Part shown: in pieces, positions 43,248 through 51,801 of the stretch
Position numbering within the stretch: the stretch's first letter is position 1
Layout: each line of letters begins with the position of its first letter
NCBI RefSeq assembly: GCF_008761635.1
Contig: NZ_CP044344.1
Location: 2,294,001-2,358,000, forward strand
Length of the DNA stretch: 64,000 nt
Direction: 5' to 3'
Source of the DNA: Nocardioides cynanchi
GTDB lineage: Bacteria; Actinomycetota; Actinomycetes; Propionibacteriales; Nocardioidaceae
Program-made: the position numbers and the translations under genes
The notes under the pieces: generated by a model
What the model was told of the DNA's origin: nothing
Databases searched by the model: none
What the model saw: the letters and a program-made list of their open reading frames with translations, nothing else

Positions 43248-43619
43248 TCAGCCGCCCGGCGGCGGCTGGCCCGGCTGACCCTGCGGGAGCTGCCCCTGGG
43301 GGAGCCGGCCCGGCTGCCCCGGCTGGCCCGGCCAGGGACCGCCCGGGAAGGCGCCCGGGCCGCCGTGCCCGCCGAAGCCGTCGTCGCCGCCGTCGGTGGT
43401 GGCGCCCAGGACGGTGCCGCCGACTCCGCCCAGCACGACGCAGGCCAGGGCGACCGCGATCACCGCTCGCATCCCCAGCACGCGGTCCCAGGAGCTCAGA
43501 CGCGGCTCGACGGCAGGCGGCTGGGCGGAGGCGGCGTACGCCGGCACGGGCGGTGGCGCGTGGGGCGGGGCGGTGGGGGCCTCGGGTCCGAGGCTGCTGG
43601 TCTGGTCGCGGTCGCTCAT
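43248..43619 (-). CDS. Small single-TM protein with Gly/Pro-rich tail
   Basis: 123 aa. A Pro-rich cytosolic start (APTAPPHAPPPVPAYA) precedes one membrane helix (MRAVIAVALACVVLGGVGGTVLGA), then an extracytoplasmic tail rich in Gly, Pro and Gln (GQPGQPGRLPQGQ). Low-complexity surface protein. It lies divergently from the two-component operon and its promoter contains response-regulator box 2 on the minus strand, so it is probably part of that regulon. Confidence 0.7.
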   Translation of the reverse strand: MSDRDQTSSLGPEAPTAPPHAPPPVPAYAASAQPPAVEPRLSSWDRVLGMRAVIAVALACVVLGGVGGTVLGATTDGGDDGFGGHGGPGAFPGGPWPGQPGQPGRLPQGQLPQGQPGQPPPGG

Positions 43620-43642
43620 GGACCGCAGCGTCGGCGCCGGCG

Positions 43643-43659
43643 CTGTGCTGGCGCTGTGA
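43643..43659 (-). promoter_or_regulatory. Response-regulator box 2 (CACAG direct repeat, minus strand)
   Basis: On the minus strand TCACAG starts at 43659 and GCACAG at 43648 (11 bp period). It begins 27 nt before GACGCT (43632-43627), a -10-like box followed by 7 nt and the ATG at 43619. Confidence 0.6.
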
Positions 43660-43697
43660 GGACGTCGTGAGGAGGTCGTGACCGTCGGACAGCGGGG

Positions 43698-43714
43698 TCA
43701 CAGGAAACCCACAG
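43698..43714 (+). promoter_or_regulatory. Response-regulator box 3 (autoregulatory)
   Basis: TCACAG (43698) and CCACAG (43709), 11 bp apart. The -10-like CACACT (43725-43730) begins 27 nt downstream and ends 6 nt before the ATG at 43737. Sequence from box to ATG is closely similar to that at 38562. Confidence 0.65.
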
Positions 43715-43736
43715 ACAAGAGGGTCACACTGCGACC

Positions 43737-44447
43737 ATGGAGCTGACGCGTCCCGACGGGACCCCTTTGCGCGTCCTCGTCGTCGACGACGAGGTCAACA
43801 TCGCCGAGCTGGTCTCGATGGCTCTGCGCTACGAGGGGTTCGACGTCACCGCCGCGCACACCGGCGCGAAGGCCGTGGCCGCCGCGAAGTCGAGCGCACC
43901 CGACGCGGTCGTGCTCGACCTGATGCTCCCGGACTTCGACGGCCTCGAGGTCCTCCGCCGGATGCGGGCCGGCGACCCCGACCTCCCGGTCCTGTTCCTG
44001 ACCGCCCGCGACTCGGTCGAGGACCGCGTCGCCGGCCTCACCGCCGGGGGCGACGACTACGTCACCAAGCCCTTCTCCCTCGAGGAGCTGGTCGCCCGGC
44101 TCCGCGGCCTGATGCGCCGCGCCGGCGCGCGCCGTGCCGACTCGGGGTCCGTGCTCGTCGTCGGCGACCTCGAGCTCGACGAGGACAGCCACGAGGTACG
44201 CCGCGCCGGCGAGGAGATCAACCTGACCGCGACCGAGTTCGAGCTGCTGCGCTTCCTGATGCGCAATCCCAAGCGGGTGCTGTCGAAGGCCCAGATCCTC
44301 GACCGGGTGTGGAACTACGACTTCGGCGGCCAGGCCAACGTCGTCGAGCTCTACATCTCCTACCTGCGCAAGAAGGTCGATGCCGGCCACGAGCCGATGA
44401 TCCACACCATGCGCGGCGCGGGGTACGTGCTCAAGCCGGCCTCGTGA
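43737..44447 (+). CDS. OmpR/PhoP-family response regulator
   Basis: 236 aa. Receiver: acidic pocket D17/D18, phospho-acceptor D61 (VVLDLMLPDFDG), and K111 (TKPF). Winged-helix output (about 140-235): LTATEFELLRFLMRNPKRVLSKAQILDRVW and VVELYISYLRKKVD. It should bind direct repeats with an 11-bp period, which is what the CACAG-N6-CACAG boxes offer, including one in its own promoter. The kinase gene follows with a GTGA overlap. Confidence 0.95.
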   Translation: MELTRPDGTPLRVLVVDDEVNIAELVSMALRYEGFDVTAAHTGAKAVAAAKSSAPDAVVLDLMLPDFDGLEVLRRMRAGDPDLPVLFLTARDSVEDRVAGLTAGGDDYVTKPFSLEELVARLRGLMRRAGARRADSGSVLVVGDLELDEDSHEVRRAGEEINLTATEFELLRFLMRNPKRVLSKAQILDRVWNYDFGGQANVVELYISYLRKKVDAGHEPMIHTMRGAGYVLKPAS

Positions 44448-45895
44448 GGCCGTTCATGGACCGCTTCGCCTCGCTCACCTCCCGGCTCGTGCTCACCGCC
44501 GTACTGCTGGTGGCGGTCGTGGCGTTCCTGATCGCCGGAGCCGCGACCCTCGGCCTGCACTCCTACCTCTCCAGTCGTCTCGACAACGAGCTGATGGCCT
44601 CCCTGCACCAGTCGGTGCAGGCCGCGGACCAGCACGCCCAGAACCACGGCAGCTCACCACCCGGCCCGCCCGGTGACGGCGACAGCGACAACCGGCCCTT
44701 CGACGGGCCCCGCCTCGAGATCCTCAACGGCGCCGTCTTCCCCGGCCTGTCGTTCGCCACGGTGCACACCGAGGAAGGCACCAACCAGGGCCTCCCCCAG
44801 TCGACGGTCACGGCGCTGGGCGCGGTGCCTCCCGACGGGCACGGGCACGACCTCCCCATTCCCGGCTTCGGGGAGTACCGCGTGGCCACCGGCCACTCCT
44901 CGCAGGGCCTGATCATCGTCGGCCTGCCCACCTCCGCGGTGGACGGTCCGGTCTCGCAGCTCGTCGTGTGGGAGGCGCTGTTCGGTGCGCTGGGCATCGC
45001 CGCGGCCGCGGGCGCCGGCCGGCTCGTCGTACGCCGTCAGCTGCGGCCCCTGCGCGAGGTGGCGGCCACCGCGCACACGGTCGCCGAGCTGCCACTGGCC
45101 GAGGGCGACATCGAGCTCGCCGAGCGGGTGCCGGACCGGCTCACCGACGAGCGCACCGAGGTCGGCCAGGTCGGCGCCGCCCTCAACACCCTGCTCGCCC
45201 ACGTCGAGTCGTCACTGAACGCCCGGCACGAGAGCGAGCAGCAGGTGCGGCAGTTCGTCGCGGACGCCTCGCACGAGCTGCGCACGCCGCTGACCACGAT
45301 CGCGGGCTACACCGAGCTGGCCCGGCGCCGGCCCGACGACGCCGAGATCGTCAAGACCGCCCTCGGCAAGGTCGAGGAGGAGTCGGCCCGGATGACCTCG
45401 ATGGTCGAGGACCTGCTGCTCCTGGCCAGGCTCGACTCCGGCCGACCCCTCGAGCGCGAGCCGGTCGACCTGTCGCGCCTGCTGGTCGAGGCGGTCTCCG
45501 ACGCCCGCGTGATCGCGCCGAACCACCGCTGGCGGCTCGAGGTGCCGGAGGACTCCGTCGAGGTGACCGGCGACGCCGAGCGGCTCCGGCAGGTGGTCAC
45601 CAACCTGCTCACCAACGCCCGGAAGTACACGCCGGCCGGCACCACCGTGACCGTCAGCGCCCAGCCGAACGGGTTCGCCGTACACGACGACGGGCCGGGC
45701 TTCGCGCCGGAGGTCGCCGAGCACGCCTTCGAGCGGTTCGCCCGCGGCGACGCCTCGCGCTACCGCGGCGACGAGGGCGGTGCCGGCCTCGGCCTGGCGC
45801 TGGTCCAGGCGATCGTCACGGCCCACGGGGGCAGGGTCACGCTCGCGAGCGTGCCGGGATCGACCCGGGTCTCGGTCTTCCTGCCAACCACCTGA
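44444..45895 (+). CDS. Sensor histidine kinase of the OmpR-type system
   Basis: 483 aa from a GTG overlapping the regulator stop (or 479 from ATG 44456). TM1 is LVLTAVLLVAVVAFLIAGAATL; an external sensor of about 130 residues, Gly/Pro-rich in part, precedes TM2 (LVVWEALFGALGIAAAAGAGRL). HAMP, then H-box DASHELRTPLTTI, N-box NLLTNARKYTPAG, G1 DDGPGF and G2 GAGLGLALV. Fits the same clade as TcrY/PrrB-like kinases. Probably senses an envelope signal, given the regulon inferred from the boxes. Confidence 0.93.
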   Translation: MRPFMDRFASLTSRLVLTAVLLVAVVAFLIAGAATLGLHSYLSSRLDNELMASLHQSVQAADQHAQNHGSSPPGPPGDGDSDNRPFDGPRLEILNGAVFPGLSFATVHTEEGTNQGLPQSTVTALGAVPPDGHGHDLPIPGFGEYRVATGHSSQGLIIVGLPTSAVDGPVSQLVVWEALFGALGIAAAAGAGRLVVRRQLRPLREVAATAHTVAELPLAEGDIELAERVPDRLTDERTEVGQVGAALNTLLAHVESSLNARHESEQQVRQFVADASHELRTPLTTIAGYTELARRRPDDAEIVKTALGKVEEESARMTSMVEDLLLLARLDSGRPLEREPVDLSRLLVEAVSDARVIAPNHRWRLEVPEDSVEVTGDAERLRQVVTNLLTNARKYTPAGTTVTVSAQPNGFAVHDDGPGFAPEVAEHAFERFARGDASRYRGDEGGAGLGLALVQAIVTAHGGRVTLASVPGSTRVSVFLPTT

Positions 45896-45901
45896 CTGCC
45901 T

Positions 45902-45918
45902 TCACAGAGCGGCCACAG
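45902..45918 (+). promoter_or_regulatory. Response-regulator box 4 (PMT promoter)
   Basis: TCACAG (45902) and CCACAG (45913), 11 bp apart. The -10-like GACAGT (45951-45956), ending 6 nt before the ATG at 45963, begins 49 nt from the box start, i.e. 27 plus 22 nt (two helical turns). Confidence 0.58.
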
Positions 45919-45962
45919 GCGGACGACGGGGGTCTGCCAGTCGGAGGGCCGACAGTCGGGTC

Positions 45963-48104
45963 ATGACCTCCTCGGCTCTCTCACGCGACCTGCCCGCCAC
46001 CGACGTGCACACCGACCGGGCCACCCGGACCACGCCGCTGGTGCGTGCGGATCGGGCGGCGCTCGCCGCCCTGCTCGTCGGCACCGCCCTGCTCTACCTG
46101 TGGGGGCTCGGCGCCTCGGGCTGGGCGAACACCTTCTACTCCGCGGCGGCCCAGGCGGGCTCGGAGTCGTGGAAGGCCTTCTTCTTCGGCTCCTCGGACG
46201 CCGCGAGCTCGATCACCGTCGACAAGACCCCGCTGGCCCTGTGGCCGATGGGGCTGTCCGTGCGGATCTTCGGGCTCTCCTCGTGGAGCATCCTGGTGCC
46301 GCAGGCGCTCGAGGGGGTCGGCGCGGTGGCGCTGCTCCACGCCTCGGTACGCCGTACCACGGGATCGGCGGGCGCCGGTCTGCTCGCCGGTGCGGTGCTG
46401 GCGCTGACCCCGGTCGCGGTGCTGATGTTTCGCTTCGACAACCCCGACGCGATGCTCGTGCTCCTGCTGGTCGCGTCGGCGTACGCCACCCTCCGCGCGG
46501 TGGAGGCGTCGGTCTCGACCGGTTCGACCGGTTCGACCGGCTCGGCCAGGGGCAGCGGGCGTGCGGTGCGCTGGCTGGTGCTCGCCGGTGCCCTGGTGGG
46601 GCTGGCCTTCCTGGCCAAGATGCTCCAGGCCTTCTTGGTGCTGCCCGCCCTGATCGCGGTGTACGCCGTGTGCGCCGCGGTGCCCTGGCGACGCAAGATC
46701 CTGCACCTGCTGGCCGCGTTCGGCGGGATGGTGCTGGCGGCCGGCTGGTGGATCGCGATCGTCGAGCTGTGGCCCGCGGCCTCGCGCCCCTACATCGGTG
46801 GCTCGCAGGACAACTCGATCCTCGAGCTCGCGCTGGGCTACAACGGCTTCGGCCGGCTCGACGGCTCGGAGACCGGCTCGGTCGGGGGCGGCAGCACGAC
46901 CGGTGGGCAGTGGGGCGCGACCGGGCTGTGGCGGATGTTCTCCAGCGAGGTCGGGACGCAGGTCGCCTGGCTGGTCCCGGCCGCGCTGATCCTCGGCGTC
47001 GCGGGCTGGTGGTTCGCACGCGGTCCGGCCGGCCGGCCGCTCCGCGCCGCGCTGGTGCTCTGGCTGGGCTGGCTCCTGGTCACCGGACTGACGTTCAGCT
47101 TCATGGCCGGCATCTTCCACGCCTACTACACGGTCGCACTGGCGCCGGCGATCGGCGCCTGCGTCGGCATCGGGTCGCTCGCGCTCTGGAGGCAGCGGGA
47201 GTCGCTGGTCGCGTCGGCGTCGCTCGGCCTGGCCACCGCGTTCACCACCGGCCTGGCCGTGGAGCTCCTGGCCCGGGACTCCTCCTGGCACCCGGAGCTG
47301 CGCTACGCGGTCGCGGTCGTCGGGTTCGGCTCGGCTCTGGCAATCGTCGGGGTGCGGCACCTCCCGCGCCGCGTAAGCCTCGCGGTCGCCTCGGCGGCGG
47401 TCGTCGCCTCCCTGGCCGGCCCGGCGTCGTACTCCCTCGCGACCGCCGCCACCCCCCACACCGGCTCGATACCGACGGCCGGACCCGCCTCGAGCGGCTT
47501 CGGCGGTCCGGGGGGTGGCGGGTTCGGCGGCGGTCCCGGCGGTGCCCCGCCCACCGGACTGGCCGGCGGGCCCCTCGGCGGGGCCGGTGGGGCGACCGGC
47601 GGGACCGGCGGAACCGGCGGAACCGGCGGAACCGGCGCGACCGGCGGGACCGGCGGGACCGGCGGGACGGCCGGCGGCACCGGGGGCGCCAGCACGGGTG
47701 GGCTGCTCGACGGCAGCACCTCCAGTGCGGCCCTGACCGCCCTGCTCGAGGCCGACTCCACGTCGTACACCTGGGTGGCCGCGGCCGTCGGCTCCAACAG
47801 CGCGGCCGGCTACCAGCTGGCGACCCAGGAGCCGGTGATGGCGATCGGCGGCTTCAACGGCAGCGACCCGAGCCCGACGCTGGCTCAGTTCCAGGCCTAC
47901 GTGGCGGCGGGGAGGATCCACTACTTCATCGGCGGTGGCAGCGGCTTCGGTGCCGGTGGGTTCGGCGGTGGGTTCGGCGGTGGAGGCGGGCTCACCGCGA
48001 CCGGCTCCACCTCCTCGCAGATCGCCGCCTGGGTCGAGGCGACGTACACCGCGACGACCGTCGACGGGGTGACCGTCTACGACCTCACCACCCCCACCAC
48101 CTGA
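45963..48104 (+). CDS. PMT/ArnT-family membrane glycosyltransferase
   Basis: 713 aa. About ten transmembrane helices span residues 35-500. The PMT-type first loop includes YSAAAQAGSESWKAFFFG and DKTPLALWPMG (acidic residue for the lipid-linked sugar), and FRFDNPDAMLVLLLV follows. Between helices, 198-209 is a STGSTG repeat. The C-terminal part (about 500-713) is external and very Gly-rich, with tandem GGT triplets (47580-47690) and a folded segment (EADSTSYTWVAAAVGSNSAAGYQLA). It moves sugar from a polyprenyl donor to protein or envelope polymers. The start is ATG 45963, next to response-regulator box 4. Longer frames upstream overlap the kinase end. Confidence 0.88.
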   Translation: MTSSALSRDLPATDVHTDRATRTTPLVRADRAALAALLVGTALLYLWGLGASGWANTFYSAAAQAGSESWKAFFFGSSDAASSITVDKTPLALWPMGLSVRIFGLSSWSILVPQALEGVGAVALLHASVRRTTGSAGAGLLAGAVLALTPVAVLMFRFDNPDAMLVLLLVASAYATLRAVEASVSTGSTGSTGSARGSGRAVRWLVLAGALVGLAFLAKMLQAFLVLPALIAVYAVCAAVPWRRKILHLLAAFGGMVLAAGWWIAIVELWPAASRPYIGGSQDNSILELALGYNGFGRLDGSETGSVGGGSTTGGQWGATGLWRMFSSEVGTQVAWLVPAALILGVAGWWFARGPAGRPLRAALVLWLGWLLVTGLTFSFMAGIFHAYYTVALAPAIGACVGIGSLALWRQRESLVASASLGLATAFTTGLAVELLARDSSWHPELRYAVAVVGFGSALAIVGVRHLPRRVSLAVASAAVVASLAGPASYSLATAATPHTGSIPTAGPASSGFGGPGGGGFGGGPGGAPPTGLAGGPLGGAGGATGGTGGTGGTGGTGATGGTGGTGGTAGGTGGASTGGLLDGSTSSAALTALLEADSTSYTWVAAAVGSNSAAGYQLATQEPVMAIGGFNGSDPSPTLAQFQAYVAAGRIHYFIGGGSGFGAGGFGGGFGGGGGLTATGSTSSQIAAWVEATYTATTVDGVTVYDLTTPTT
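47584..47690 (+). repeat. 9-bp tandem repeats coding a Gly-Gly-Thr tract
   Basis: Repeated GGCGGAACC/GGCGGGACC units, coding (GGT)n in the external C-terminal part of the PMT protein. Such tracts vary in copy number by slippage. Confidence 0.75.
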
Positions 48105-48112
48105 CCCCTAAG

Positions 48113-48179
48113 GGGATAGTCCGTGACGAAAAGCATGCGATGTGAGCTGAACGACATGCGTTTCGTCACGGACTATCCC
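48113..48179. terminator. Long inverted repeat between convergent genes
   Basis: 25-nt arms (48113-48137 and 48155-48179) that pair with one mismatch, loop 17 nt. Arms begin GGGATAGTCC. It lies 8 nt after the PMT stop and 10 nt before the end of the convergent TetR gene, so it can terminate both. A bare copy of the GGGATAGTCC start occurs at 51771-51780. Confidence 0.75.
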
Positions 48180-48189
48180 GGCTCGGCGG

Positions 48190-48831
48190 CTACGGGAGGG
48201 TGGTGACCAGGGCGGGGAGGGAGCCGGCGACGAGGCGGAGCAGCTCGTCGCGGGACACCTCACCGGGCTCGGCGATCCAGGTCAGCACCAGCTCCTCAGC
48301 CAGGGCGGCCCACCCACGGACGAGGAGCCGGGCGGCCGGGGTGTCCGGCACGACCTCGCCGCGGGCGTCAGTGGTGAAGATCCGGTCGGTCAGCGCGGCC
48401 CGCGCGTCGTCGTACACCTGACGGAGCGCCGCGTTGCCGCCCGCGGCGCCGCGGACCAGCGAGACGTAGCCCTGGCGGTTGCCGATCACGTAGTCGAGGT
48501 ACGCCGCGACCGACGCGAGCAGGCGGTCGGCGGGCTCGCCGTCGGCGGGCGGGGCGGTCCGCGCCACCAGCTCGTCGGCGGCCCGGCGACAGACCGCCTC
48601 GCGGAACTCCTGCTTGCCGCCGAAGTAGTGGTAGAGCAGCCCCCGCGAGACCCCCGCCTCCTCGGCCAGGTGGTCGATCGAGAGCTCGTCGAGCGACCGG
48701 GTCGCCAGCAGCCGCACACCCATCTCCAGCAGCTGCTCGCGGCGCAGCGCCGGGCTCAGCCTGCTCCGCGTCGTCGACGAGGACCCCGAGGTCGCGCGGG
48801 GCGGGTCAATGTGCCGGGTCACCTCGCCCAC
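48190..48831 (-). CDS. TetR-family transcriptional regulator
   Basis: 213 aa from GTG 48831. The N-terminal HTH is clear: RREQLLEMGVRLLATRSLDELSIDHLAEEAGVSRGLLYHYFGGKQEFREAV. The C-terminal ligand domain is typical of regulators beside monooxygenases (RLLASVAAYLDYVIGNRQGYVSLVRGAAGGN). Its start codon is 3 nt from a perfect operator (48834-48852), so it likely represses itself and the divergent monooxygenase/SDR operon. Confidence 0.93.
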   Translation of the reverse strand: MGEVTRHIDPPRATSGSSSTTRSRLSPALRREQLLEMGVRLLATRSLDELSIDHLAEEAGVSRGLLYHYFGGKQEFREAVCRRAADELVARTAPPADGEPADRLLASVAAYLDYVIGNRQGYVSLVRGAAGGNAALRQVYDDARAALTDRIFTTDARGEVVPDTPAARLLVRGWAALAEELVLTWIAEPGEVSRDELLRLVAGSLPALVTTLP

Positions 48832-48833
48832 CT

Positions 48834-48852
48834 TATTGACACTCGTTCAATA
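48834..48852. promoter_or_regulatory. TetR operator overlapping a TTGACA -35
   Basis: TATTGA-N7-TCAATA perfect palindrome. It contains TTGACA at 48836-48841; the -10 TACGGT (48860-48865) is 18 nt on and 7 nt before the monooxygenase ATG. Binding here would block the promoter. Confidence 0.75.
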
Positions 48853-48872
48853 GCGCCAGTACGGTCGACCGC

Positions 48873-50375
48873 ATGTCGCTCCCCGGACACGTCAGCCACC
48901 TCGTCGTCGGCGCCGGCTTCGCCGGGGTGTGTACGGCGATCAAGCTCGCCGAGGACGGCGAGACGGACTTCGCCGTGATCGAGCAGGCCTCCGACGTCGG
49001 CGGCACCTGGCGCGACAACACCTACCCCGGCGCCTGCTGCGACGTTCCCAGCCAGCTCTACTCGCTCTCGTTCGCGCCCAACCCCGAGTGGTCGTCGTCG
49101 TACTCCCCGCAACCGGAGATCCAGGCCTACCTCCAGAAGGTCGCGCGCGAGGCGGGCATCCTCGACCGCTTCCACTTCGACACCCCGATGACCGACGCCC
49201 GCTGGGACGACGCCGCACAGGTCTGGCGCGTGAGTACGCCGTCCGGTGAGGTCACGGCGACGACCCTGACCAACTGCAGCGGTGGCCTGTCCGCACCCAG
49301 ACTGCCCGACATCGAGGGCCTCGACGGGTTCGCCGGCGAGATCTTCCACTCGGCCCGCTGGGACCACGACGCCGACCTGACCGGGAAGCGGGTCGCGGTG
49401 ATCGGCACCGGCGCCTCCGCGATCCAGATCGTGCCCGAGGTGCAGAAGGTCGCGGGTCACCTCGACGTCTACCAGCGCTCGGCGCCCTGGGTGATCCCGC
49501 GCAACGACCGCACCTACTCGCGGCTCGAGCGCGTGGCGCTGCGCCACCTGCCGGCGCTGCGCCGGCTCTACCGCGCCGGCATCTACTGGTCGCACGAGGG
49601 CTACGTCCCGGCGTTCACCTGGCAGCCCCGACTGGCCGCGCCCGCCGAGAAGGCCGCGCTCGCGAACCTCCGCAAGGGGATCAAGGACCCCGCGCTGCGC
49701 GCGAAGGCGACACCGCACTTCCGGCTGGGGTGCAAGCGGGTGCTGCGGTCGAACACCTACTACCCCGCCCTCGCCGCCGACAACACCGACCTGGTCACCG
49801 ACCCGATCGCGGGGGTCACCACCGACGCGATCGTGACCGCGGACGGCGTCGAGCACCCGGTCGACGTGATCGTGGTGGCCACCGGCTTCCACACCACCGA
49901 CCTCCCGATCGCCGAGCACATCGTCGGCCGGGAGGGCCGGTCGCTGGCGCAGGTCTGGGCCGACGGCGGGATGGCGGCGTACAAGGGCACCACCGTGCAC
50001 GGCTTCCCCAACCTGTTCCTGGTGGTCGGCCCCAACACCGGCCAGGGCCACACCAGCATGGTCTTCATCATCGAGTCGCAGGTCGCCTACCTGAGGGACG
50101 CGATCCGGGCGATGCGCGCGCACGGCCTGGCCCAGGTCGAGCCTCGCGCCGACGCGCAGGCCCGGTGGAACGCCGACGTGCAGAAGCGGATGCGGCGCAC
50201 CGTCTGGAACACCGGCGGCTGCTCGTCGTGGTACCTCGACGAGCACGGACGCAACACCGTCCTCTGGCCGAAGTCCACGGTCACCTTCCGCCGGCAGCTC
50301 GCCTCCTTCGACCCCGAGGCGTACGACGTACGCCCGGCGGCGGCCGGCCGCCGCGGCGCCGAGGTGTCGGCATGA
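48873..50375 (+). CDS. Flavin-containing (Baeyer-Villiger-like) monooxygenase
   Basis: 500 aa. FAD site LVVGAGFAGVCTAIKLAEDGE; GGTWRDNTYPGACCDVPSQLYS is the FMO/BVMO motif; FAGEIFHSARWDHD matches the FxGxxxHxxxW fingerprint; NADP site VAVIGTGASAIQIVPEV. Family enzymes oxidise ketones, steroids or alkyl substrates. The neighbouring SDR (4-nt overlap) would supply or use a ketone/alcohol. Controlled by the divergent TetR. Confidence 0.93.
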   Translation: MSLPGHVSHLVVGAGFAGVCTAIKLAEDGETDFAVIEQASDVGGTWRDNTYPGACCDVPSQLYSLSFAPNPEWSSSYSPQPEIQAYLQKVAREAGILDRFHFDTPMTDARWDDAAQVWRVSTPSGEVTATTLTNCSGGLSAPRLPDIEGLDGFAGEIFHSARWDHDADLTGKRVAVIGTGASAIQIVPEVQKVAGHLDVYQRSAPWVIPRNDRTYSRLERVALRHLPALRRLYRAGIYWSHEGYVPAFTWQPRLAAPAEKAALANLRKGIKDPALRAKATPHFRLGCKRVLRSNTYYPALAADNTDLVTDPIAGVTTDAIVTADGVEHPVDVIVVATGFHTTDLPIAEHIVGREGRSLAQVWADGGMAAYKGTTVHGFPNLFLVVGPNTGQGHTSMVFIIESQVAYLRDAIRAMRAHGLAQVEPRADAQARWNADVQKRMRRTVWNTGGCSSWYLDEHGRNTVLWPKSTVTFRRQLASFDPEAYDVRPAAAGRRGAEVSA

Positions 50376-51208
50376 GGACCCTGGACGGCAAGGTCGTCGT
50401 GATCACGGGTGCGGCCTCGGGCATCGGCCGGGCGCTGGCGCTCGACGTGGCCCGCCGCGGAGCGCTGCTGGCGATCTCCGACGTCGACGAGCCCGGGCTC
50501 GCCGAGACCGTCGACCTCGTCGAGGCGGCCGGTGCCCGCGAGGTGCGCGGCGACCGCCTCGACGTCTCCGACCGGGCCGCGTTCGCGGCGTACGCCGTTG
50601 CCGTCGCCGAGCAGTTCGGCCGGGTCAACGTGGTCGTCAACAACGCCGGGGTGGCGCTGGCCGGCGACGTCGAGGACCTCGCCTACGACGACATGGAGTG
50701 GATCATCGGGATCAACTTCTGGGGCGTCGTCAACGGCACCAAGGAGTTCCTGCCGCACCTGGTCGCCTCCGGCGACGGGCACGTGGTCAACCTGTCGTCG
50801 CTGTTCGGGCTCGTGTCGATCCCCGGCCAGTCGATGTACAACGCCTCGAAGTACGCCGTCCGTGGCTTCACCGAGGCGCTGCGCGAGGAGATGCTCGTGC
50901 TCGGCCATCCGGTGGGGGTCACGTCGGTGCACCCGGGCGGGATCAAGACCGCGATCGCGCGCAACGGCCGGTTCTCCGACCGCGAGGACGCGGCGCGGTC
51001 GGTGGCGATCTTCGACGAGAAGATGGCGAAGATGCCGCCCGAGCGCGCCGCCGAGATCATCGTCACCAAGGGGATCCTGGCCAACCGGGCGCGGGTCCTG
51101 GTCGGGCTGGACGCGCACGCCCTGCACCACTTCGCCCGGCTCACCGGCTCGCGCTACCAGGACGTCGTGGCGCGGGTGGCGAAGCGGGCCCGACCCCCGA
51201 AGCTCTGA
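50372..51208 (+). CDS. Short-chain dehydrogenase/reductase
   Basis: 278 aa. TGAASGIG cofactor motif (10-17), NNAG, the Ser of LSSLFG and YNASK catalytic Tyr/Lys are all present. The Asp after beta-2 (SDVDE) suggests NAD(H) preference. It overlaps the monooxygenase gene by 4 nt (ATGA) and is in the same TetR-controlled operon, so it likely interconverts the alcohol/ketone used by the monooxygenase. Confidence 0.92.
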   Translation: MRTLDGKVVVITGAASGIGRALALDVARRGALLAISDVDEPGLAETVDLVEAAGAREVRGDRLDVSDRAAFAAYAVAVAEQFGRVNVVVNNAGVALAGDVEDLAYDDMEWIIGINFWGVVNGTKEFLPHLVASGDGHVVNLSSLFGLVSIPGQSMYNASKYAVRGFTEALREEMLVLGHPVGVTSVHPGGIKTAIARNGRFSDREDAARSVAIFDEKMAKMPPERAAEIIVTKGILANRARVLVGLDAHALHHFARLTGSRYQDVVARVAKRARPPKL

Positions 51209-51234
51209 CCCGGGCTCGATGGCAGGATCGGGTC

Positions 51235-51777
51235 ATGGCCTTCTCCCCCGGTGAACCGGTCCGGATCGAGATGACCAAGTGGGGCGACCGCCCGCACTGG
51301 CACATTCCCGGTCACTGGCTGGGCAGCGACGACCAGGGCGACTGGATCGGCATCCGGGCCGGCAGCCGGATGGTGCGACCCGGTCGCGACGTGCGCTCGG
51401 AGTACGACCAGGTCGGGCTGGTGCCCGGTGACGGCGACGAGGTCCAGCGCGGCTTCCTGGCCACCTTCCACCGGGCGCCCTCGCACGTGTGGGTCTACGT
51501 CGACATGACCACCCCGCCGGTCTGGGACGGAGCCACCCTCCGCGCGGTCGACCTCGACCTCGACGTGGTCTGTGGTCGCGAGGGCGACGTGGTCGTCGAC
51601 GACGAGGACGAGTTCGCCGAGCACCAGGTGGCCTACGGCTACCCGGCCGAGATCATCGCCCTGGCCGAGGCGAGCCGGGACCGCGTGCGCGACGCCATCC
51701 TCGCCGAGCACGCGCCGTACGACGGTCGCCACGAGGCCTGGTTCGCCCACCTCGCCGACCTCCCCCACCCGGGATAG
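51235..51777 (+). CDS. DUF402 domain protein
   Basis: 180 aa. VYVDMTTPPVWDGATLRAVDLDLDVVCGREGDVVVDDEDEFAEHQ is the DUF402 core with its acidic clusters (as in the Mg-dependent nucleotide phosphatase family). The start ATG 51235 is preceded by CAGGAT 6 nt upstream, like leaderless promoters here. Enzymes of the family hydrolyse nucleoside di/triphosphates or diphosphate-linked substrates; the substrate is not readable. Confidence 0.85.
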   Translation: MAFSPGEPVRIEMTKWGDRPHWHIPGHWLGSDDQGDWIGIRAGSRMVRPGRDVRSEYDQVGLVPGDGDEVQRGFLATFHRAPSHVWVYVDMTTPPVWDGATLRAVDLDLDVVCGREGDVVVDDEDEFAEHQVAYGYPAEIIALAEASRDRVRDAILAEHAPYDGRHEAWFAHLADLPHPG

Positions 51778-51801
51778 TCCCTCGGTCGTCCACAGGGTGG
51801 G

